Source: Syngnathus acus (taxonomy: Eukaryota > Chordata > Actinopteri > Syngnathiformes > Syngnathidae). From it: a stretch of 64,000 bases of DNA. The translations under genes were made by a program, and so were the position numbers. How positions within the stretch are numbered: the stretch's first letter is position 1; every line of letters starts with the position of its first letter. The DNA lies in NCBI RefSeq assembly GCF_901709675.1, contig NC_051102.1, positions 3,714,912-3,778,911 of the forward strand. Reading direction: 5' to 3'. Positions 36,302-64,000 of the stretch are shown here, piece after piece. Under the pieces are notes generated by a model. That model made no database searches, was not told the origin of the DNA, and worked only from the letters and a program-made list of their open reading frames with translations.

Positions 36302-36460
36302 AAAGGTCATGTGCATGGCCACGACTCAGTGGGATATCTTACAGCCACCGGAGGCTTTAAGCAGATATATTTTTTGCAGCTCATTCAAATCATTCCAATT
36401 ATTATGTTGGTAGAATTGGAAATAAAAAGGCAAAGGACGGTGGTGTGAGATGCAGATTAC

Positions 36461-36466
36461 TTTATT
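36461..36466 (-). promoter_or_regulatory. MyHC-A poly(A) signal AATAAA
   Basis: The minus strand reads AATAAA about 80 bases after the stop codon. The surrounding 12-mer TTTATTCTACTG (plus strand) is repeated exactly at the MyHC-B poly(A) signal, supporting a conserved 3' end. Confidence 0.8.
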
Positions 36467-36544
36467 CTACTGATTAACACACTTGTGGAATCACCAACAG
36501 TCAGGCCACAGGTAACTCAGGGGCAAAATGATGATCCAGGAGCT

Positions 36545-48878
<12,334 letters not shown>

Positions 48879-48890
48879 TTTGCTCCTTTT

Positions 48891-49240
48891 TATGTCTTCT
48901 GTCAAGAGACAATGTAATGTTTGATCACAACCATGTTCCAGTTGCCTTTCACTCCACATTTTAAGTAAATTATGTGTTTATTTACGTTAAAAATATGTAT
49001 TTTATAATATTTACATTGTAACAAACAATTAGTCTATTAGTCTACTATTAGAACATTTGAATGTCTCATCCATTATGATCTACTATAGACATGGTCAACA
49101 AAAAACGTTAATTGGAGGACAAATGCATGTTAATCTAATGTAAATAATATATTCTGTTGTGCTTACCTTAAGATGTCAAACTCTGTCAAGCGGAATAATG
49201 GTTGTGGTAGCTGATGCTAGGTGTCCTCTCCATTAATAAA
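48891..49240 (-). promoter_or_regulatory. MyHC-A 5'UTR exon, leader intron and TATA box
   Basis: A noncoding first exon ends at 49167 (CATCTTAAG|GTAAGC). The second exon begins at 48898 after acceptor CTCTTGACAG and reaches the ATG 20 bases later (AAAAGGAGCAAAATGG). A TATA-like TTTATTAA sits at 49233-49240 on the minus strand, putting transcription start near 49207. The initiator codon starts the family-typical [10 protein letters not shown]. Confidence 0.75.
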
Positions 49241-49253
49241 GGTTGTTACTCAG

Positions 49254-49263
49254 CCAAATAAGG
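49254..49263 (-). promoter_or_regulatory. CArG box (SRF site) of MyHC-A
   Basis: The plus strand reads CCAAATAAGG, a perfect CC(A/T)6GG serum-response-factor element, 13 bp upstream of the TATA box. CArG boxes drive many striated-muscle genes. An octamer ATTTGCAT (49291-49298) and a CCAAT box on the minus strand (49321-49325) lie further upstream. Confidence 0.75.
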
Positions 49264-49319
49264 TGATGGATATGAGACGGATGGCTTCCTATTTGCATAT
49301 CAGAAAAAAGACATCCCCA

Positions 49320-49359
49320 GATTGGGTCGAGTCTTGTGCTGCTATTTGTTGCTATCACC
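49320..49359 (-). promoter_or_regulatory. Conserved upstream promoter block of MyHC-A
   Basis: This stretch (ATTGGG...GCTGCTATTTGTTGCT) matches the MyHC-B promoter at 63401-63438 (ATTGGG...GCTGCTATTCGTTGCT). Both begin with a minus-strand CCAAT. Because other upstream sequence has diverged, the block is a good candidate enhancer or proximal promoter element. Confidence 0.6.
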
Positions 49360-51959
49360 TTGTCCACAAAAGAACAATAAGCGAGGTTGGACATGACGTA
49401 GGAAGGGGTGGTTGTAGGTGGGGAGAAGCAGACGACTCTATCAAATACAGAAGTACTATAGCAACTAATAATAGCAATTTTATTGTAGGATGCCAATTGG
49501 AACAGCGTATTTCTATGGTGATTTTTCTTATATTGGGTTTGTCTTTACTTATTTTTTTTAATTTATTGTTTAATTACTAATAGATATTTTGTATTAAATA
49601 ACCTCAGAAAACAAACCGCATGACCTATAATCAATGTACGCCATAGATTTAATTGTATTATCTATATGATAGTTTGTCTAATTATGTTGTACAGACATTG
49701 GGCCTATTCTGATTCTAAATTAAGTATTTATGGGCTTGTAAGCAACCAGATTTTATGAGACCCCGAACACATCAAGATCAACAATAGTCTGTCAAGTGAT
49801 ATGGTGTGAAAAACATTTCAAGAGGGAGACTGGAGAGTTGCAGCTGCTGCCTTCAAAAAGACAAGACAGGGCCAAGGTCACAGCTGTGACATCTCTTTAT
49901 GATCACTCATCACTATTTACAGTTACTGTAGATCTATACCCTCGGCCCCAGGGCTCTTAAAATTGTTCGATTGTTTTTTTTTTAAGGCATTGTCATTTCC
50001 ATCTCACTTCATGCTGTCATATACTGTTACTGTACATTAGTAGAAGAAGACTGGTCCAATCTATTGTATCTTGACACTCTTGACTTTCTTTGCACAAAAT
50101 ATTTCTGGATGTATTTTATGGTAATGCCTATAATCACCCTTAGGCTAAAAACCTTTTTTATTCTTTGAGGAGTCAATCAATGAGTTCCCTTGACATTCTA
50201 ATTTTGAGGAGCAGTTTCTCTGCCCGGGGTTACAGCTAATCAATCAGAACTCCTTATATGAGCTATCCGGGAAGGTTTTACTAACCTTGAAGGCGCATAG
50301 CACAAGCTAACATTCGTTACGTCTGCTCTTCATTATTAGCACCCATGAAGTTAAAGTGCATAATGTGGAACATCTTTGAGAAAAAAAAAAGTGAAACATT
50401 TTCTTTACTCTAGAGAACCTTTTTATGAAATAGAAAAGATAAACACCCCATTCAAACAATGGTAGGGAAAACTCAAAGTGTGCTGGCTGTGTCACTAATA
50501 TTGGCACACTGTCCTGTAAATCAGTATTAGAACTCACAAATGAGAATTTCTTATTCTAAATTGTCGGTGATTTTAACTCTCGACTTTAATGTCAAACATC
50601 CAAAGAGACCTGAAGGCTAACCTGGAAAAGTCTGGGATCATGGTTTGAACTTGTACCATATGCCGTACACTGAACCGAGCAGTGCGTCATGGGCAAAGGC
50701 CATGGAAGACACCAATCTTGAGGCAAGCATATAAAAAGGAACAACTATGGTTTGCCAAGGAGTATCTGGACAAATCACAATCCTGCAGAGAAATGGTTAC
50801 TGGACAGAAGAAGAAACAAAAATAGACCTTTCTGGCAGTTTATGCAAAAAATGAAGGGTACCAATACTGATGAGCAGGACCTCCATATCTCCACACAATA
50901 AGTGAGGTATATGAAAGCATGGATCTGCCAATGTGAAGTTTGTTTTTTAACCGGCATAACCATTTAAGGAACCTTTTTCAAATCTGGTTCAGACGTAGAC
51001 TTCCCTGCAGAATTGTCATGCACATTGGTTTTTTTGGGAGGGGTAATTGCCGTTGCAACTGGAGTGCTATAACGTCAATGCCAGCACATTTAAAAGACAA
51101 AATTATAAACATAAAAAAGGAAGAAATAAATATAGTGCCTTTACAATAAATAAAAAATACAAATGTAAAAAAAACAATTTATAACTGAATAAAATTTAAT
51201 TCACTTTGACCTTCACTGCTAGCTTCTATGCAAAAGCAGCAGAGTGCACGAGCCGTTGCCACAACATTGTACGTTTGAGTACAAAGATAACTTGTTACAT
51301 TGCTCTTTGCTACCCCTGGGAAATTGTAAATTCAGAGGACAGCTTGGGGACACACGTTGACTTGATGTATTTTAATTGCTCCTCTGATTCACAATGACAG
51401 GTGACCACCGTAAATGACAATGTACATTGTGTTTGATCGGAAGAAATGTTGCGAATCACACCACATAATATACACACACAATAATGTACAAAAGGATTCT
51501 GGTATTTTCAAACATGAGAGCTCATTTGTCAGAGCAACTAATGGAGAAAAATGGCAACCAGGAAGTGAAATCCACACTGAACATTTGCAACATTGGCTGC
51601 TTTCCGTTTCAGAACCATCTTTGCATCTTTAAATGCTTGAATTTGATCACCTTTGTAATAAAACAAAAATTATGTCAGTCTTAGCCTGTATCCAGACTAT
51701 AGCACTTGTTGCCTTCCATCCAAGGTCTCATACCCAGCTGTCACCAGTACTTCTAAGTTTGAGTTTTATAATGAGCACATAAAAGAAGGTGTGAAGCACC
51801 TTGTCTCACTTGAGTATGAAACACGAGCCCATGAAGCTATTAATAGTATTTGTTCTTTACAATTGTGAAATGTGGCTTTCAAGGGGGTGTTGAATTCAGG
51901 TGGAGGCTCACTGGACTTGATCTTTCTTTTGTCTTGGCTTTTCCTTCCCCATTGCTTAG

Positions 51960-52031
51960 TCCACGGACCTCAGTGTAGACTCAAGATATCTGTCGAGGAA
52001 ATGCAGACCAGGAGAAGCAAACATGGTTAAG
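51960..52031 (+). other. Exon-like block in the myosin spacer (unknown transcript)
   Basis: A very strong pyrimidine tract (TTTCTTTTGTCTTGGCTTTT onward) and GCTTAG acceptor precede 72 bases ending GGTTAAG|GTAATT. The frame beginning STDLSVDSRYLSRK is open through all 24 codons. A second candidate exon (52133-52188, acceptor CTTCCTTTCAG, donor AAAG|GTTAGT) follows after a 101-bp intron and closes that frame after two codons. The block resembles 35563-35650. Product and function are unknown. Confidence 0.4.
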
Positions 52032-52132
52032 GTAATTCAATTAAAAGATCATTTTGCTAGGATGATAATGTGCAATAGTTGATGTTATTTTGACAAAATG
52101 TCTTATTTCAAGTCGGTGTCTCTTCCTTTCAG

Positions 52133-52188
52133 CACTCTTGAGAAGACGATGATCCAAACAGACAAAGAAAATCACCATTGATCTAAAG
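52133..52188 (+). other. Second exon-like block in the myosin spacer
   Basis: The acceptor TCTCTTCCTTTCAG is close to consensus and the donor AAAG|GTTAGT acceptable. The 56 bases contain stops in the frame continuing from the preceding block, so if spliced it would be 3'UTR or part of a noncoding RNA. Confidence 0.35.
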
Positions 52189-53212
52189 GTTAGTTGTTTT
52201 AGTTTGTTATAGCTTTTATTCAGAAAACTAAACAGAAATCAACCATGAACTCATTAGTGTTTTCACACCTAGCAACTTATCAAGTTAGCAAGTGCCCTCT
52301 GCTGATTGAATTTTGCAACATCAACTGAATTTTCATTAAATGTTCAGTGATTAAATGTTTTACACCAGAAAAATATAGTTAAATGTTTGGCATCAAAATA
52401 TGGTGTATAATGATATTTTTAGTTGTAATTGTTAAGGATGTGTTCTTGTGCAACTTTGTATTATTCATACCTAGGGGGTGTAAATTGGAAAAATAAATAG
52501 GCAAAAGATCTATTAGTTTTGTATCTTAATTTATTGTAGTTTTCATCAATACATTGCAGAAGAATATATGTATTTTTAAATATGCAGGTTTTCAAAAACA
52601 TTTACATGTATTTCCTTTAAGGCTATGGTATACTAATACTGTATTTTAATGAAACCTCAAGGTGGCACTCTTGGAATAAAAGTAGGGTAAATGTTTACTG
52701 GATATAATGTTCAGATTTGATTTGATTTGATTATTTCACCAAGTACATAAATCAATATTCATTACAATTTCGTTTTACATTATGTTGTACATGAAAACGG
52801 AGGCAGGTTGATGTATAGACCAACACAAAATGGCAAAGTATTGTTAAGTTGGGGGAAAGATACATGGTTTTCAAATAATTTTACAAATTCTCTGTACCGC
52901 TTATCCTGACAAGGGTTGTAAATCATCCACCTCTCCCACTTAACTTAATGTTGGTAAGGCAGAAAGTAGCCTAAAATAATTGATCAACAGCAAATTTTAA
53001 TCAGAGCTGGCTTCATGTGTCCCTTAATGTATTTTGAATTAAAAAAAGACTTTTTTTTCAGATTTTGAGAGATGTTCATGTTTGTTTTTAAGTTTGACCT
53101 ATGAAAGCTTGCGGATACAGATTTTATGTTGTAATTTATAGCAATGATGGAAAGAACTGTTGCTAAATCTAGCCCTTAAATAATAAATATTACTTACTTA
53201 TTATTCAGGCAG

Positions 53213-53320
53213 GGGGAGAACATGCAGACTCCACTCAAGGAGGACCAGAGGTGGAATCGAATCCGCACCCTCTAAACTGTGAGGCGGACGTTCTAACCAG
53301 TGCCCCACCGTGCTGCCTCA
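53213..53320 (-). repeat. 5' fragment of dispersed fish repeat
   Basis: On the minus strand it reads GGCAGCACGGTGGGGCACTG, then GTCCGCCTCACAGTTTAGAG and GGAGTCTGCATGTTCTCCCC. This is the head of the repeat family whose other parts occur at 19309 and 27965. Confidence 0.7.
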
Positions 53321-53688
53321 TATTATTATATAAATTTTATTATTATTTTGATATTATGAAGACCTGATCTGCGAGAGGAAAAACAAGGGGTGATTCGCAA
53401 TTAGGGCAAAAAAATAATATTGAAAAGTTTAATTGCATCTCTCGTTAAAATATTTTGTAAAATGTCTTCACCAGTGTAATTAAATGCTCATAGTCAACAC
53501 TTAAATTCCATCCAAGCAGTTAGCCGAACAATCCAAATTATTCCTTGCTATATGGTGGCATCACAAAAATTTTCATTTTTATTTAACTTTTATTTAACCA
53601 AGTAGGTCAGTTAAACATGATATCCATTAATTGTAAACTGTTGTCAATATATTTAAAAAAAACGAGATCTTTTAGATGCACACTCCAA

Positions 53689-53694
53689 TTTATT
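53689..53694 (-). promoter_or_regulatory. MyHC-B poly(A) signal AATAAA
   Basis: AATAAA on the minus strand, 91 bases after the stop, within the 12-mer TTTATTCTACTG shared with MyHC-A. Confidence 0.8.
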
Positions 53695-53784
53695 CTACTG
53701 ACCAAAAACATGCTTATGGAGACATTTACATAACATTCAAAACATCAGAAACAAAACAGCAGAAGATCCATCATGCGGTTGGGG

Positions 53785-62873
<9,089 letters not shown>

Positions 62874-63330
62874 TCTAACCTGTTTAACATTAATATGGGT
62901 ATAAATAATACAATATGTATAGATATAATGTATAATTCAACAAATATATACAAACTGTCATGATAGTCAAAAGTTGTCAATTTAAAAGTAATTACACAGT
63001 GAGATTCAAATCAAATAAATACAACACACATGCCTAAAAGTTTCAGTTACTTATTTGATTGCTAAACTTTACATAGTATCAATAATATTTCATGTAAAAT
63101 ATATGTTAAAAAATATAAAAATAAATCACCCTTACCTTGGGTGCTTTGCTTGAAGACAGGAATTGTGTTTAATATAACCTAATGAAGAAAGCCAATCAAC
63201 TAATGTTATGAAGAGCACAGTAATATGTGAAGAATATTAGTACTAGGTAAGATTCTTCGCTTACCTGTTGGCTAAGTGAAGCGAGGAGGCATGTCCTGTA
63301 CCTTACAGCTGTCACCCCTGCGCTAATAAA
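62874..63330 (-). promoter_or_regulatory. MyHC-B 5'UTR exons and TATA box
   Basis: Two noncoding exons are supported. The first ends at 63265 (GCCAACAG|GTAAGC) and the second spans 63178-63136 (CTTCATTAG acceptor, CCCAAG|GTAAGG donor). The coding exon starts at 62879, six bases before the ATG (GTTAGAATGG). A TATA-like TTTATTAG lies at 63323-63330, so transcription likely starts near 63297. An E-box CAGCTG (63306-63311) sits between. MyHC-A lacks the middle exon. Confidence 0.7.
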
Positions 63331-63343
63331 GGGTGTTTGTCTG

Positions 63344-63353
63344 CCAAATATGG
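63344..63353 (-). promoter_or_regulatory. CArG box (SRF site) of MyHC-B
   Basis: The plus strand reads CCAAATATGG, a perfect CC(A/T)6GG element, 13 bp upstream of the TATA box, the same spacing as in MyHC-A. Confidence 0.75.
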
Positions 63354-63400
63354 GATACAATTTTGGAGAAAGGTTGCACAATATAAAAAGCTTTCTCTTA

Positions 63401-63438
63401 ATTGGGCGGGATGCTCTGCTGCTATTCGTTGCTTTCAC
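63401..63438 (-). promoter_or_regulatory. Conserved upstream promoter block of MyHC-B
   Basis: It carries a minus-strand CCAAT box (63401-63405) and GCTGCTATTCGTTGCT, matching the MyHC-A block at 49320-49359. It lies 47 bp beyond the CArG box, versus 57 bp in MyHC-A. Confidence 0.6.
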
Positions 63439-64000
63439 TGGGGAGGGAGAGAGGTGAGGTGTCAATCATAGACCGGCTTGACATCATTTAACAGAACACA
63501 ACAGAATTGCATTCATAGGTGATTATCAAGACTATGTAGGTGTGACATAAAATTATTAAACAACACAATCAGGGTTTACTTATTCATACGGTATGTAAAG
63601 TCCAATAACAGCAAAACTATAACAAAGCTCAAGACAGCCATCTTTAATTCTGTTACAAATCCAGTCAAAAGCTGAATTAGCGCAACATATGCATCATGGT
63701 AAATCTTATAAGTGCCCAGTCAGATACATTAATGATTACGTAAATGAATTTATTTTTGTTTTAGGTGTTTGTCATTTTGGAATTTATCTTTTTTTTTTAT
63801 TATTATTGAATCCAAGATCTTCCAGGAAATGAGATTTCAAACATTCAGCTGGGGACGCCTCATCCAAAACGTTTACTGAAAGGTCAGTCACGAAGGTGGT
63901 AGCAACACGTTTGTGACACACTTGTGAGACTGAATTGTTGCAGCTGTCGTTGAGTGAGGCCTAAGGTCATGGAGTGACTTCACTCGCACAACTGCTGATC
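63439..64000. other. MyHC-B upstream region
   Basis: AT-rich sequence with no open frame of note. It probably contains further upstream control sequence of MyHC-B. I recognised no gene or mobile element up to the window edge. Confidence 0.5.

Larger units (their letters stand above)
28686..36440. other. map4: map4 3' region and map4-myosin spacer
   Basis: The map4 3'UTR starts at 28686. Candidate poly(A) signals on the plus strand are ATTAAA at 29791-29796 and AATAAA at 31016-31021, the latter followed by GT-rich sequence. The later site would place a transposon (30432-30738) inside the UTR. The remainder holds a TTAA-rich run (31431-31476), a second transposon copy, an exon-like plus-strand block (35563-35650) and a GT microsatellite. 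No protein-coding gene was found. Confidence 0.5.
49360..53680. other. Spacer between MyHC-A and MyHC-B
   Basis: About 4.5 kb separates the MyHC-A start from the MyHC-B poly(A) site. It holds plus-strand exon-like blocks (51960-52031, 52133-52188) and a dispersed-repeat fragment (53213-53320). No protein-coding gene was recognised. Open frames here are short and without family motifs. Confidence 0.6.

Noticed and set aside
36137-36448. Open frames across the GT repeat
   Set aside because: Pure dinucleotide repeat translation; no coding signal outside the repeat.

Overview
This window looks like the nuclear genome of a teleost (probably percomorph) fish. It has AT-rich DNA, vertebrate-type introns, dinucleotide microsatellites, hAT-type miniature transposons and other dispersed elements of kinds common in fish genomes. 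It holds three protein-coding genes. No prokaryotic, viral or CRISPR features were seen.

Left half, plus strand, about 2.6-28.7 kb (3'UTR perhaps to 31 kb): a microtubule-associated protein 4 gene, map4. I traced 16 coding exons that join in frame to give a 1,103-residue protein. It has the MAP4 N-terminal projection motif, a long Pro/Ser/Thr-rich region, a Lys/Glu-rich stretch, a basic proline-rich region and tau-family microtubule-binding repeats. Two further elements sit in the large intron between the projection and basic regions and are frame-compatible cassettes: a 9-nt microexon and a 1,488-nt exon.

Middle, about 28.7-36.4 kb: the map4 3' region plus dispersed repeats, including two copies of a terminal-inverted-repeat element (inner ends TATAAGGCGCACC) and a long GT microsatellite.

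Right half, minus strand, 36.4-49.2 kb and 53.7-63.3 kb: two complete tandem sarcomeric myosin heavy chain genes of the slow/cardiac (MYH7/smyhc/vmhc) class, here called MyHC-A (downstream, 1,936 residues) and MyHC-B (upstream, 1,937 residues). Each has 37 coding exons. Thirty-six pairs have the same length and all have the same phase; exon 15 (loop 2) differs by one codon. Both genes have a TATA-CArG-CCAAT promoter module with the same 13-bp TATA-CArG spacing, and a matching poly(A) region. Several introns are almost identical between the copies while neighbouring introns have diverged, which suggests gene conversion. MyHC-A differs by a 1.87-kb transposon in one intron that contains a 251-bp tandem array.

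The 4.5-kb spacer between the myosin genes and the region downstream of MyHC-A each carry a related plus-strand, exon-like block with a strong acceptor and a donor. It is the least explained structure here and may mark a duplicated antisense or noncoding transcript. map4 and the myosin pair converge tail to tail.

Exon coordinates were derived by reading splice sites and phases by hand. They agree throughout with open frames, but no alignment or RNA data was available.
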